From positions 314,135,933-314,199,932 of the forward strand of contig CM040123.1 in NCBI GenBank assembly GCA_022559845.1: a stretch of DNA of 64,000 nucleotides. The letters run 5' to 3'. Shown here piece after piece: positions 1 through 11,449 of the stretch. Numbering within the stretch: the first letter of the stretch is position 1; each line of letters begins with the position of its first letter. Source of the stretch: Amorphophallus konjac. Its lineage: Eukaryota; Streptophyta; Magnoliopsida; Alismatales; Araceae. Below the pieces are notes generated by a model. It worked only from the letters and a program-made list of their open reading frames with translations, had not been told where the DNA came from and did no database searches. Position numbers and translations under genes: made by a program.

Positions 1-2
1 GT

Positions 3-2153
3 TCTGATTTCAGTCAGTGGTACACTGCTTTACATGCTTATGTTAATTCTGCTAAACCTGATATGTGGAAATTAATTTCACAAGGTCCTCACACATTACC
101 AACGAAAGTGTCCAAATGGACCGACAGACACAGATCAAAGGATGGAGAAAATCAGAAAGCCTTTAACCTGATGAAAGCAGCTACTGACAGAGCCTTATGG
201 TCTTGTCTTCATAATTGCAGCTCAGCAAAGGACATCCTGGATAGGCTGAAGCAATTTCACAGGGTAAACGAGGACAGCTGCATGATGGCTAACAGAAGTA
301 ATCCAAGTGGCAGCAATCAAGGCAGCAGCCAAAATGAAGAAGAAGATGATGAGGAGGAGGTAAACATCTTTGAGAATTTTTCTTTAGATGATTGGGAGAA
401 TGCATATGCTGAGCTGTTTGAGTCTCATGAACAATTAAGAAAACGATACAAGAACTTGAAAAAGAAAAGTGATCAGGGTAGTTCAAGTTCACCATGTGAA
501 AATTGTTCAAATATGAAGCAATCTCATGATGCCTATTTGACAGATATCCATATGCATAAAAACTAGAATGAAAAACTGTTGAAAGAATTTGATTCTGTTA
601 GCGCTGAATTGGATGTTCTGAAATCTGAAAATGAATGTCTTAGGAAACAATGTGAAAAACTCCAGGTTCAAACAATATGTTCTGTTAAATCTGCATGCAA
701 TGAGTGTCCATTTCTCAAGGAAATAAATGAAGATCTTCACTCAAATTCAGAATGTCAGAAGGAGTTTATTGTCTCCCTAATGGAAGAAAACAAAGATCTG
801 TTAAACAAGATTCTGGAGCTTGAACAGATAGAGGAAGAACTGAATGATAAAATGAGCTCAATAAAAATTGATAAAGACTCTGTTGAAGAAATTGAAAATC
901 TGAAATCAAAAAATGACAAACTAATTCAAGAGGTTGAAGGATTGAAGCAGTTGAACACTGCTATGTCAGAGAAACTTCTTCTCTTAGAAAAAGGAAAAAC
1001 TATTTACATTGAAGAGTCTGAAAAATTGAGAAATCTGGAACAAGAAATTGAGGAATGTAAAATTGCAAACAAGGTACTAAGCGAATGTGTAAATTGCAAT
1101 GAACAAGAGATTGCCAGTTATGAAATACACATCGTTTCTTTGGAAAATGAAATTGAAGATTTGAATAATTCCTTGTCAAAATTTATGGACGGAAAAGATA
1201 ATCTGGATAAAATTCTAGGAACTAAGGTAAATTTTCAGAAGGAAGGGTTGTGCTATAATCCCTCAAATAAGAAGAGTTTTCAAAACAAAGTTCAAACTTC
1301 CTTTGTGTCCAGTTCAATTTCTCAAAGCACTCAGAACCTTCCTGGTTATCAGTCAACTGCTCAAAAGAAAACAACAGAAAAACAGAAAGAAAAGAATCAA
1401 CAAGTTCCTCTTCCCACTCTGCATGTTTCACCCACACACTCGCATGCATCTAGAAAGAAACTGATCTGTCACTACTGTCACAAATATGGACATTTGATGC
1501 ATGAGTGTAATTTGATGGAAAAAGATGACCTAGCAGCTGCTCAAAATAATCAGGGTAGAAATCATGTCCTTAGGGAAAAGAAAATTCATTGTTATAATTG
1601 TGGAAAAATAGGACATGTTGCTGCACAATGCTGGTTAGGCCCTCATAGAAATACCTTCTCTAATTGTTCTAATTGTGGAGAACATGGCCATACAGTCAAG
1701 GACTCTTGGCATGCTCAGGGAAGAACATTCTCTCAAAATATAAAACTCCCTGCAAATAGAAATATTTTTAGAAGAAATAAATCTATTTTTTAAGAAAAGA
1801 GTCTGGCATGCTTTGAATGTGGAAAATTTGGCCACCGTGCTTCGAAATGCTGGTGGGCAGGTAAAGGTAAACCAGAATTTCATGCAAGTAACAGAAATCT
1901 TCATGCCAATGCACATAAAATTTATATTCAGAATAATGCACACAGATTCCATGCTAACAATGTTGTGCATAAAAAGAATTCAAGATCTGCTGTTTCCTGT
2001 CATTATTGTGGGCAGGTTGGGCACTCCATGAGTGAGTGTAATTTAATGAAGTCGGATGACTTACATGCCCAAAGAATATGGAAAGCACCAATCAGAGGTG
2101 TTACTAACAAAGTAGGACCCAAGAAGTCGTGGGTACCTAGAAACACAAAATGA
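3..2153 (+). pseudogene. gag: gag polyprotein of SIRE-type copia element, two in-frame stops
   Basis: One frame runs from the window edge to the stop at 2153, broken only by TAG at 564-566 and TAA at 1791-1793. The N-terminal part (FSQWYTALHAYVNSAKPDMW onward) fits the copia capsid region, followed by an acidic stretch and a long coiled coil. The segment LDKILGTKVNFQKEG and the tail GPKKSWVPRN are typical of Sirevirus gag. CX2CX4HX4C knuckles lie at 1467-1508, 1590-1631, 1809-1850 and 1998-2039; a fifth at 1665-1706 has lost its last Cys. In the family this protein packages the element RNA. Five knuckles is more than most copia gags carry. The two stops make it a pseudogene. Confidence 0.85.
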
Positions 2154-4388
2154 GATCTGTGCTTTGCAGGTATACCTAGAAACACAAATAAACCAAGGCA
2201 TCCAAAGTTTGGTAAACCCCAACTCTGCTGATTAAATATTTGTTCACCTGAATTTTTGTTTTAATTGAACATCATGCTTAATATGTCAATGCATACATGT
2301 CCAGAACTGCATCTGCCTTTGTAATTTTCTTTTATCATGCACTGGTGCATACATGAGTTTAAAGGATGTCTGCATTTGATGCATGCATATGTCAATTGCA
2401 GTTAGTTGATATTTGTTAAAATGCATAATCTCTGAAAACAAATTGCATTCAAAAAAATCTGAAAAGGTGAGTTGAGTAAGTCTGTTGCTTGGATGATGTC
2501 TCATGCTTAAAAATGTTCATCTGCACATTTGACATGCACATGCATCACAATTGCATATAAGTGGCATAGTATTAGCTAAAAGATGCATGTAGAACTGCAT
2601 ATGCATTGGATTGTCATGCATGACTCTTGGTATATAAATAGTGAGATACTAAAGGGCAGATGAATTCTGTCTGGAAGTGCTTACTATGTGTGAGGTAGTC
2701 TTTAGACCGAGTCCTCCGCCTGGTACCATAGGTCAGAGTTGCATATATTTAGGAATGTTAGATCATGCATACATTTAGGGGGAGCATTATTCATATTCTA
2801 CCATCTGAACTTCCCATCTTCAGATTGAACTGCTATCTTGCCTAAATCCATGTGATGAATGTGTAATGCAACACATTTCAGCTTCCTGCTTCAACTGTTA
2901 TCAGCCATCTTCACTCATCTAATTCATTGGTATCATCTGTTGAATTGGTTGTTCCTAAAAATGTTTCGGCCTTTCCTGAAAACTCAGAAAGTATTCTCTG
3001 TACATATCCTGATCATAAATCTGAAAATAAATTAAAAAGGAATCTTCTATTATATAGGATTATGAATGTCTGATTCTTTCAGCCGGTTGATGATTCATGT
3101 ATGTCTTGTGTTTGCTTATGAACATATCTTGAAAATATCTGAGTTGGTCTTAATAAACTTTAACCAACATTTTCATGTTGAGTCTTTTAAACTCTTCTGA
3201 ATTCTGAAAATTCAAAAATCATGATATTCCTTGATTGATATGTATGAAATTAGTATTGATTTTTAAACATCTGAGAATATGGATTATGTCTAATGGTAAA
3301 TCATGTCAGAGCAATGACCTTGGTCACTGAGAAACCATGTCCAAAGGACTGTGTCATGAGGTGCCATAGTTAACTCTGCTTAAAAATGATTGATAATCTG
3401 GCAGAACAATAGCATGCACACTGAGAAATACATCTCACTCATCAAAGAAATGATCTGTAGTGTGTCATGAAGTGCAAATGCCATCTCTGTTCCTATGAAG
3501 CATGACAGTTAGTCCATCCAAGTGTTTAGGGATACTGGCTTCTAAACAACGTGTATCCTCTAGCTACAAGGGTGTACTAAACTCAAGTGCTCATGAAGAA
3601 TGTTATGAAAATTGCTGCTAATCTAGTATACCATTTGAAAAATATGTGCAAAAGAAATATTCTATTGGAACCCTTGACAGAAACAAATATTTTTCTTATG
3701 TGTTTAACTTCATTACTATTGATTGCATCTCTTAAAGGAATCTTTGAAATTGAGTGAGTAAGAGAGAAGAAGATCAAACAAGACTGTCAATATGAAAACA
3801 AGGTTCACTTTTATTAAAACTGATTTCAGATATGAGTACAGGAAACTTATAAACAAGCATTGCATATATCATATTCTGATCTGACTTGTCAATGAAGATC
3901 ATTCATAAATCTCTATAATAGAAGAGTCTGAAATACTTGTTTAATCAGATTTACGAAATTGATATCCCATTGAAACCCTTTCACATTCATTCTGAGTACT
4001 TACTTTCTCACATTGGACTCCATTATTTCAAACCTGACTGTTGATCTAAGGGGGAGAATTCTTGCATGTCCCTGTGGTTCAATGCTCACTCAGGAGAGTA
4101 TCTTGTCAGGGGGAGTTTTTACTTTTGATGACTGTAACTCACTGCATTGCATAATAACTCCTTCAACAGTCAATGAACATTCCCTTCTTTTTGATGTTGT
4201 CAAAGGGGGAGAACTTTTGTGAGTCATTTTTTTTATTTTTTTTTGCATCAATCAACACTTGCATCACATGGTGTTTATGTTCATGAATTTTGTCATATCT
4301 GTGATGCATGTTATATGGTATTTCATAATCACCATGATGAATCTATTGCAATGACTCATAATATTGCCATCATCAAAAAGGGGGAGAT
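2154..4388 (+). other. post-gag non-coding region with five polypurine-like tracts
   Basis: No coding frame of note is seen. GGGGGAG tracts occur near 2778, 4049, 4109, 4205 and 4380; the last one (AAAAAGGGGGAGAT) directly abuts the LTR and is the functional polypurine tract by position. Repeated tracts upstream of the 3' LTR are a known Sirevirus trait. The stretch is AT-rich with many short ATGCAT-like motifs. The pol genes expected here are absent. Confidence 0.65.
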
Positions 4389-4675
4389 TGATGTGTCCCC
4401 TGTGGTTCTGGAGTTTTGATGATGACAGATATTATGCCTCATTATGTTTACATCCTTGATGATATAATCCTATTGCATTATGAGAAACTGTCAGAACAGG
4501 TTTAAGGATGACTCACAGGTCATGAAGTTAACCCAAGTCAAAGTCAAATCATGACAGGTAAGGTGAATGCTCAGATCAGGTAATGCTTTAATTAGTTCTC
4601 CAGTATACATTCAGTTCTTATCTGCTATATGCATTCAATTCATTGGTTCATGTTCATTGTGCATTACCTCACATC

Positions 4676-5445
4676 AAGTCTAGACATCCTAGTTGCATTC
4701 TAAGTCTACACATCCTGCTAGGTCGGTCTTCAAAGTATGTACATTGATCTTCAAGGGATCGAGTCTATACACTGGACTGTGCTTCAAGCATTGGCCAAGT
4801 CTGTTTAGTTAGTATGGACAATAGTGGGTCGACCCACCCCTACTGATGCGTCGACCCATCAGAACACTGACTCTCTGGGTATCAAAGTCTATACATCAGC
4901 TTGATCGAGTAAGTCTATACAGCATGCCTTATTGTTCATATTATTAAGTCTGTACATTGGCATCTCATCTCCAAGTATGTACATCGCTACTTTATCAAAG
5001 CCTGTACAGTCTATCTTCAAGTGTTTGGCCAACTCTGTACATCCGTTTTGCCTATTCATTATTGAGGCAGAGTCTGTACATTGGCTCAGACTTTCCAAAG
5101 TTTACACAACACCCTTCATTGAAAGTCTATACATTTTGGCCTATTCCTACGCTCAAAGCTTTAGCTACACTCTAAGTCTATACACTGCTAAAGTTTGAAC
5201 ATCGCAGTGTTCAAGTCTTTCAAAGTCTGTGCATTGACTTCGCTTGTGCAAGTCTGTACATTGGAGTCTTATCTTCAAGTCTGTACATCGGGCAACTTCT
5301 AATTGAAGTCTGTACAGCCAATGCACTTAACTGAAGTCTATACACTGGATTGTCAAGCTTCATCTCTATACACTGGATTGTCTAACTTCAACTCTATACA
5401 TCCGATTACTGTTGCAGTGTTCACCAAGTCTATACACTGCTTCAG
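4676..5445 (+). repeat. irregular array of AGTCT(A/G)TACA(T/C)(T/C)G motifs
   Basis: By eye about 23 copies of a 13-bp motif occur in 770 bp, mostly on the plus strand, for example near 4761, 4947, 5070, 5251, 5277, 5335 and 5427. Spacing varies from roughly 15 to 60 bp and the spacer sequences are unrelated, so this is a cluster of a short conserved site rather than a tandem satellite. It lies upstream of the TATA box, in U3. Confidence 0.85.
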
Positions 5446-6016
5446 ATCTAATTCACAATGAGATATGAATGGCGTGTTTGTGATTAAGTCTTGATTCATT
5501 AATCTTTTCGTTTGAATTAATTCCTGATGTAAGACAGGAACAGGGTCGACGCTAGAGCTTAAGGCGTCCACGCACCAGTGAAGATGCATCCACGGATACT
5601 CTTCACAGCGTTAACTCTACGCAAAGGCTGCGTCAACTCAACCACTCAAGAAGCAGAGGCCTTGTCAGAAATACTCTAATGTGTCAACGCAGCAGTGGAG
5701 CAGCGTCGACGCAACAGTTAAAAAAAGGCTAGGCTGGTTGTTCACTGGAATGCATCAATGCGTCAACGCCACGGGTTGGAAGCGTCGACGCAGCAGTTAA
5801 AAAGGGTTGAAGATCTCTGAAGGCTGCGTCAACTCCTTGGAGCAAGTGGGTTGACGCCATCTAACTCTAGTTGCTGAGCGTACTGATGAATGGGCACGTG
5901 ACCCGAAGTTGGCACCTGACACGTGATCCGAGGTGGGTGCTGAGCACGTGATCTGAGGAGGAATCTTCTGGATGGAAGGCGTGGGAAGCTCACGCCCTAG
6001 CACCTGCTGAAGCTGA

Positions 6017-6024
6017 TATAAATA
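6017..6024 (+). promoter_or_regulatory. putative LTR TATA box
   Basis: TATAAATA lies downstream of the motif array and about 40 bp upstream of a purine-rich AGAAGAAGAGA leader, the arrangement expected at a U3/R border. The transcription start would be near 6050. Position and sequence are the only support. Confidence 0.5.
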
Positions 6025-6369
6025 GAAGCTTTCATTCACTGAAGAAAATATACATGAGAATGGAAGAGGGCTGATAGAGATCAGAAAGAAAAGAGCAGTA
6101 GAGAGCAGAAGAAGAAGAGAAGAGAAAAGCCAGAGAGAGCCTGCGAAAGAGAAGAAAGAGAGCTCGTGAGGATTGAGAGAAGAAGAATAGAAGCTGCATC
6201 TGAAGATTTGTTCCTGCTGGACCGTGGATCAAATCCAGGCCAGCCAGCTCCATTGAGAGCTATCTTTGTGCTTCGTCTTTTACAGCTTGTGGTTGCTGTG
6301 TTATTTTTATTTCTTATTTCCCCCTTTGTTTGTTTTCTGATTACCTTTGTACTTCCGATCCTCTGGACT

Positions 6370-6700
6370 GAGGTGGGGTTCCTCCTGGTGGGTAAGGAGA
6401 AGGGAGATCTGATCTCCGGTTGTAAGTAATTGGGAGCTACTGTGGGTTCCCTCCAGTTTGGAGGAAGGGAGGATTGGTCCTCTGGTTCTGGGCTTGCGGG
6501 TTGCAAGTCCAGGGATCCCTCCTGGTCTGGAGGAAGAGAGGTCTGCGACCTCTGGTTTCCAAGTGGCTGGGAGTCACTTGGGTGTCCCTCCGGTTGGGAG
6601 GAAGAGGGGAGGCTGTTCCCCTGGTCAAGCTGTGTGGCAGTAACTGTTCGCAGACTGAGTCTGCTTGGTTCTAGCATTTGCTAGTGAAGCCTCACTCCGG
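6370..6700 (+). repeat. U5 hairpin-forming repeats
   Basis: Units built on CCCTCC-GTT-GGAGG recur at about 6447, 6517 and 6580, with more diverged versions near 6371 and 6690, spaced about 65-75 bp. Each unit can fold on itself. The solo LTR has an analogous series (56590-56750) with different bases. Confidence 0.6.
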
Positions 6701-6712
6701 TTGGGAGTGAGG

Positions 6713-6755
6713 GGTGGATGTAGGTCTGGAGGACCGAACCACCTAAAAATCCTTT
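6713..6755 (+). other. conserved stem-loop near LTR 3' end
   Basis: The segment GGTGGATGTAGGTCTGGAGG, continuing ACCGAACCACC, can pair GGTGG with CCACC and GGTC with GACC. The same block recurs at 56789-56822 with one loop change. It is preceded in both LTRs by another hairpin whose arms differ in sequence but stay complementary. Confidence 0.55.
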
Positions 6756-7083
6756 GTTCTGTGGTTTGCTTGTGGTGTGCTCTTCCATATCTTCTATCTG
6801 TTTCACAGGTTGTTTGAGTAGTCTTGTTTCGAGTTATAGTGGCCTTGAGCTTTACATCTTGGTAAGTGAGTCTAGTTTGCATTGTACAGTCATTTGGCAT
6901 TAGACTTCATCAGGTTCCACTAGTATAGTCAGCAGCTCATCTGGTCGATCAAATGTCTATTTGAACTCGATAGCCTTTATTCTGCAACTGTATCTAGTAG
7001 CAGGCGAATTATTTTTAATTTGGGCAATATTCTTGAAGGGGATACATTCACCCCCCCTCTGTATCGATCGCACCGTTCCAACA

Positions 7084-7589
7084 CCTTCCTCGTTCATGCG
7101 CTTCCGTTCCCTGCAGTGCCCAGATGATCAAAACAAAACGGGATAAAAATGGAGAACACAAATTAAACATACCAAAGTGGATAAAAAATCCCATCTTTTT
7201 CATCCCCCTACATACCCAACAGATCAAAACTCTCATCTTCTTCATTTTGCATACCTAACGGATCAAAAATCACATCTTTCTTTCTTCCTTCTACCACAAC
7301 AGAGGGATCAAAAGTCCCTTTGTTATCTTCTTCTTCTTACAAACCAAGAACTAGTAAATGGACCTGGCCCCAACAAGGGGATCAGAAAGAGAAGCTCGCT
7401 AACAACTCGGCTTCCCATTCTTCCTCCACTCCCACCGACAAAATATCAGACAAGAAATCGACAACAAAAGAGGATAGAGGAAAAAAATGCAAACTTTGAA
7501 GCTCACTGCCGACCCACCGTCATCTTCTCCATGGCTGTCATCATCTTCGTCATCTTCTTCGCTACTTGAAGAAGAAGAAGAGGCGTCAC
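7084..7589. other. non-coding flank of the copia element
   Basis: AT-rich sequence with repeated phrases such as GGATCAAAA(A/G)TC. No gene, RNA or element could be recognised. It lies between the copia LTR end and the kinase fragment. Confidence 0.4.
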
Positions 7590-7785
7590 TTTTAGATTCC
7601 TACATGATGGGCAGGTGATCGCGGTGAAGACGATAAGCGAGGCCTCCACGGACGAACAGAAGGAGAAGGACTTCCTCACGGACCTGGGGACCGTCGGGCA
7701 CGTCCAGCACCCCAACATCTCCGCCCTCCTCGACTGCTGCGTCGACTATGGCCTCCACCTCGTCTTCGAGTTCTCCTCCCATGAG
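7590..7785 (+). pseudogene. receptor-like cytoplasmic kinase fragment
   Basis: About 65 codons encode an N-lobe kinase segment: GQVIAVKTISEAST with the ATP-binding Lys (AVK), a helix-C region, GHVQHPNISALLDCC and LHLVFEFSS up to the hinge. The wording matches the plant RLCK-VI/RBK type of Ser/Thr kinase. There is no glycine-rich loop upstream and no catalytic loop, DFG or APE downstream, so it is a fragment. Its high GC contrasts with the AT-rich flanks, which suggests a captured or duplicated exon. After HERS the frame runs into an A-tract. No kinase activity can be expected. Confidence 0.7.
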
Positions 7786-8704
7786 CGTTCTCTTAAAAAA
7801 AAATGGTCTCGGGTTATTTTTTTTGGAAAGAGGTTTTAGTAGAGTTGGATTCCTCCCTTAAAATTAAAGAGTGGATACCAAACATGGTTAGTGGGTTCTT
7901 TACTCTTTTTTTAAAATTTAAGAGAAAAAAGTGAGAAAAAAACGTTACCAAACACCCTATAAGTTCCAGATCTGAGGTTTGATTCACGGTCAACGTCTGT
8001 TATCAGGAAACTTCATTTCTGTCCAGAGTTCTCTGAGTCTGTTAGTCAGTCTGTTTAAAAATCCACCAAGCAAAATCCGAAGCCATCAAATTTTCCTCCA
8101 TAGTCCTTGGTCGAATGATTTCAGATCAGCTTTCTAACGGTACCAATTTCGCATCGATCCGACGTCGGGATTGATCGCAGCAGCAGATCTCGTCGGGTTG
8201 TGCGCTGTAAAACAGAAGCTTCAGATCCGTGGACAGCACATCCTCGGGCCTCCGGCTCGGACCGCCCGACCTCCTCCCGGCGTTCCAGGTCGACCACCTT
8301 CCAGGGATCGCTCCTCCAGGAGTCCCATTCACAACGGGACCCACCCCGCCAGACTCGGAGGGCTGAGCCGCACGTGGGCCCCACAACCCGCAGCAAGCGT
8401 CTTCCGGACGGCACCGACGAGCGGATCCAAGTGCTGCCCGTCAACCCAAGATCGGTCCTCCTGGGCCATTTGTAGCCCGTTACCTCCCTACGTGGAGTGG
8501 GCATCAAAATTCACTACTGTAATTTGAATATCTATTGTACCGAGAGTTACTGACTTGGCCGGGATCGTCTTCCCCATGCCCGGAGTGTGGAGGTAAACTC
8601 GCCCTCTCTCTCTTATCGCATTTTGCTCAATTCGTATATTTTTGAATGCCGCTGTGAGTTTTAGGTATCTAGCTTGTTATACTTTTATTCACCGCTGCGA
8701 GAAA
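7786..8704. other. unassigned sequence before LTR end
   Basis: The first 180 bp are A/T-tract rich and end in a phrase like hAT-type MITE termini (CCAAACACCCTA), but no matching opposite end was found. From about 8170 to 8480 the sequence is GC-rich with overlapping open frames but no recognisable protein. It may be the U3/R part of the LTR whose end is at 8860. Confidence 0.3.
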
Positions 8705-8860
8705 GAGTGAGTGACCCGTCCCGTGACTCGATCTGAGTACACGCGGAAAGCCGATACCCGAGACTCACTGCCGGTTTCTCAGCCGCGCACGGTCCAACGT
8801 TTGCCTCGCATAGGGACGATCGTGAGCTAGAGTCCCAGGTCGCGTGTTCGTCCCGTATCA
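8705..8860 (+). repeat. LTR 3' terminus of gypsy-like element
   Basis: A 156-bp block ending CCCGTATCA is about 90% identical by eye to 32515-32670, which ends CCCGCATCA. Here it is followed at once by a primer binding site, so it is the end of a 5' LTR. The LTR start could not be placed, because similarity to the second copy stops at 8705. Confidence 0.7.
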
Positions 8861-8880
8861 ATTTGGTATCAGAGGGGGTC
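8861..8880 (+). promoter_or_regulatory. primer binding site, initiator tRNA-Met type
   Basis: ATTTGGTATCAGAGGGGG contains TGGTATCAGAG, the complement of the initiator tRNA-Met 3' end used by most plant Ty3-gypsy elements, directly after the LTR end ATCA. Confidence 0.8.
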
Positions 8881-9191
8881 AAGTCTAGGGTAGTCTTGTT
8901 TAAAAACACAAAAAAAGAGTCATTTAAGTCTAAGTGTCTAAGTCTAAGTGTCGCATTTGCATACCATTATTCGGTATATAAAAAGATGTTGTCCGAACGG
9001 TAGGTTACGCCTATCGGGAAGACCGCACACTCGCGTTGAGAGGATCTTCTGGTCCCGCAACTCCGCCAGGTACCGAGTATTGGTTGTGTCTAGTCGAGTT
9101 GGCATTTCAACTTGCATTGTCATTTTAGAGTCGTGTCTAGTGTCTTGTCCAAGTGTCTTCATGTTCATCATGTAGTTCCCCCCAATTTCCC

Positions 9192-10547
9192 ATGGATTCC
9201 TCATCGCCCAGGCGATATGACCGTTGGCCCACCCATGGGCTTGGCAACCACCATCTCCACTTCCGTAGGCCCGAAGCCCCGAACTTTTATGGCTCCAAAG
9301 TCCCGAGTGACTACCTACATTGGGAAGCCTCTATGGATAAATATTTGGATTGTTACCCCATGTCCGAGGCTCGGTAATGCTCTTTCGCCAAAGAGAGGCT
9401 TCTACACGAGGCCGCCGAAAAGTGGGACCACAATGATAGCTTGCGAGAAGTTAGGAGGCAATGGCCCATCGAGTCATGACATGAGATGAAGGACGAACTT
9501 AGGAAGGTCTACCTACCCGGCCCAGTCACCTCCAACCGACCCCACACAATCACCTCCAACCAAGTGGGTCATAATCGGAGGCAACGAGCCCCATACGTAG
9601 TAGAGCCTAGACCCAAGCCTAGGCCGGTTGATTACGGGCGAGTCCACCGCGATACACCTACTCCAACCCACACTATTGCCGAGCTTGTGCAAATGATTTC
9701 GGATCGGGTGGATAGGATGTGTGCTTATTTTGAGTCGCTGGTCTCACCTTGCCCACCTCCGAGACAGGAGGTAGCCATACTCGAGCCTAGGGAGGCCATA
9801 GCCCGTTGCCCTAACCTGGCCCCACCTACGGCGTCCCAAGGACCACTTCCCCTCCGGGAGGACATGCCTTCCTCACCCATGAGAGCTCCTCTACCACCAC
9901 CCTCACATCTTTATTCGGAGCCACCTCAGCCCGAGCCACCCGTGTTTCTAACGGGAACGCTTTTCATCGTCGAGTCACTCCTTAGCTGGCTCAAGAATGG
10001 CTTGGTCCCACCTCCCTTCCCATCCATGGACCCCACACTACATCTAGTGCCAATCAACTCATTTCACACCACTTTCCGGTCTAGTCACCATATAGATACA
10101 TTGAATGACCTTCTTAAAGGATTAGATCGGTAGTTGACATTTATGCACTTGTTGGCCCCAAGCTTCGATCGACCTACAGGTCGTAGCTTCACGCATCCAT
10201 CCTTAGGGTCTATCACCTCCGTGTGCACCGTGGGTCATGTCACCACGGAGGTTCTCCTATTCCTTCCCTTGCCGGCCGAGCCAACCTTCATACCCTTTTG
10301 CCCAAAGGAGGAACCATACCTCCTATATGAGATCACCGTCCCCTATACCCTCATGCATGAAGGTGACCACATACACCTTCAAGATTTCCAAATGTGGGAC
10401 CGTGACTTGTGGGAGCCCAGTTCGAGGGGTCATACCTTCTTTGATCCCTTCGACCCCTTCTCTTGTGGACCTCTTGACCCATCATATTTACTCCACCTTT
10501 TCGAGGGGGTCCACTATCACACCCCTGTGGACGCACTTTTTATTTAA
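9192..10547 (+). pseudogene. gag: gag-like frame with unassigned C-terminal half
   Basis: A single frame of about 450 codons starts at ATG 9192 and is broken by TAA (after SEAR, near 9376), TGA (near 9480, where Trp is expected) and TAG 10131-10133. The N-terminal third matches Ty3-gypsy gag: APNFYGSKVPSDYLHWEASM, then MDKYLDCYPM and WHEMKDELRKVYLP align with the gag at 63095. After that comes a proline-rich stretch. The last 140 codons (through FDPFDPFSCGPLDPSYLL) match no gag, zinc knuckle or protease I know. It may be an element-specific or captured segment. Decayed. Confidence 0.6.
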
Positions 10548-11449
10548 CAATTATTTTATTCGTTTGTTGGTTTATTAAGTGCGTGGGCGTGCCAGTCACG
10601 ATGCGACGATTTATTCGGGCTTCGAAGAGCCCATGATGCGCTCGATCTGACTTCGTCAGACGATTATATGGTTCGTGTCGGGACCAAAACCCGCCGCGCC
10701 ATAAAGGTCACGACGTCATTTACATCCCCCGTACGACGGAATACGCTTGATTAATCGCCGGGAATAAGGGCCTCATGGCCAGAAAATTAATTGCATAAAA
10801 ATATATGAAGAAACACTGACGTCCTCACACGAGGGCATGAAGAAAGTATTTGAGCTCATGTCGGTCATGTGTTTGACCATTTAATGTTCGGACGAATGTC
10901 CGGCTTGCGAGTATCGTAATCGTCGCGGGGAAAATCGGAGCTTATGTATGCCGGGGTATGGCAAATTTATTGCTTAGAGGGACGAGGAATATTCAGTTAA
11001 ATCCCGGTTAAAGCGGTCAGAAACCAGTGAGTCTGTTGGCCCGGTGCAAGATCAAGCTACGACCATACTGCGGTGGGCCCCCCGCGGTCGAAGTCAGGCT
11101 CGCGTGGGCATCGTCAATATTCCCGATGCCAAAGGAGGGCGACGGGAGAATGTCCCAGGATTAGATCCCAAGATAAATATACGTTCAGAGACAGCGGGCT
11201 ATTGGCCTAGCGTGTGAGTCAGACATTGACCATGATTGGGAAGAACCCGAGGTCTAGGCGTTACCCATGAAGGCCTTATTGATATTCCCATGTGTAGGGT
11301 CCGGAGAGGTGAGATTCTCCGAATTGCACAGCGACGTGTATTTTCTACATTTTTTTTACCTTATTGTTTGTGGTTCTGTTTGAATGTAGATTTTATTCCA
11401 TTCACGTGTATTGTCTCCCTTTTTTTTATCTTGTTTTGATTGTATTATT
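10548..11449. other. internal non-coding region
   Basis: No coding frame or structural RNA was recognised. CG-containing phrases such as GTCACGACGTCA and CGGTCAGAAACC recur loosely. This is probably the untranslated interior of the non-autonomous element. Confidence 0.4.

Larger units (their letters stand above)
1..7083 (+). mobile_element. Ty1-copia (SIRE/Maximus-type) element, 3' part, pol missing
   Basis: The window opens inside a copia element. In order it shows a gag frame with a coiled coil and several CCHC knuckles, a long non-coding stretch with repeated GGGGGAG tracts, and a 3' LTR that starts TGATGTG and ends CCAACA. Gag followed by multiple polypurine tracts and a long LTR is the layout known for Sireviruses. 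No protease, integrase or RT is visible between gag and the tracts, so this copy is non-autonomous or internally deleted. The 5' LTR lies outside the window, so the target duplication (expected CCTTC at 7084-7088) cannot be confirmed. Confidence 0.8.
4389..7083 (+). repeat. 3' LTR of SIRE-type element (about 2.7 kb)
   Basis: It begins TGATGTGTCCCC directly after the polypurine tract and ends TTCCAACA after a C-rich CACCCCCCC block, a common copia LTR tail. It contains a motif array (4676-5445), palindromic TCGA motifs, a TATA box, a purine-rich leader, and hairpin repeats in the 3' third. The LTR at 51346-57134 shares its start, motif array, the block GACCGTGGATCAAATCCAGG (6221/56451) and the terminal stem-loop, so both belong to one family, though they are clearly diverged. 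Confidence 0.8.

Noticed and set aside
4676..5445. CRISPR-like or satellite array
   Set aside because: Spacing is irregular, the unit is only 13 bp and degenerate, and the context is a plant LTR.
7786..7975. MITE-like end (CCAAACACCCTA)
   Set aside because: Only one end is visible and no target duplication or matching inverted end was found.
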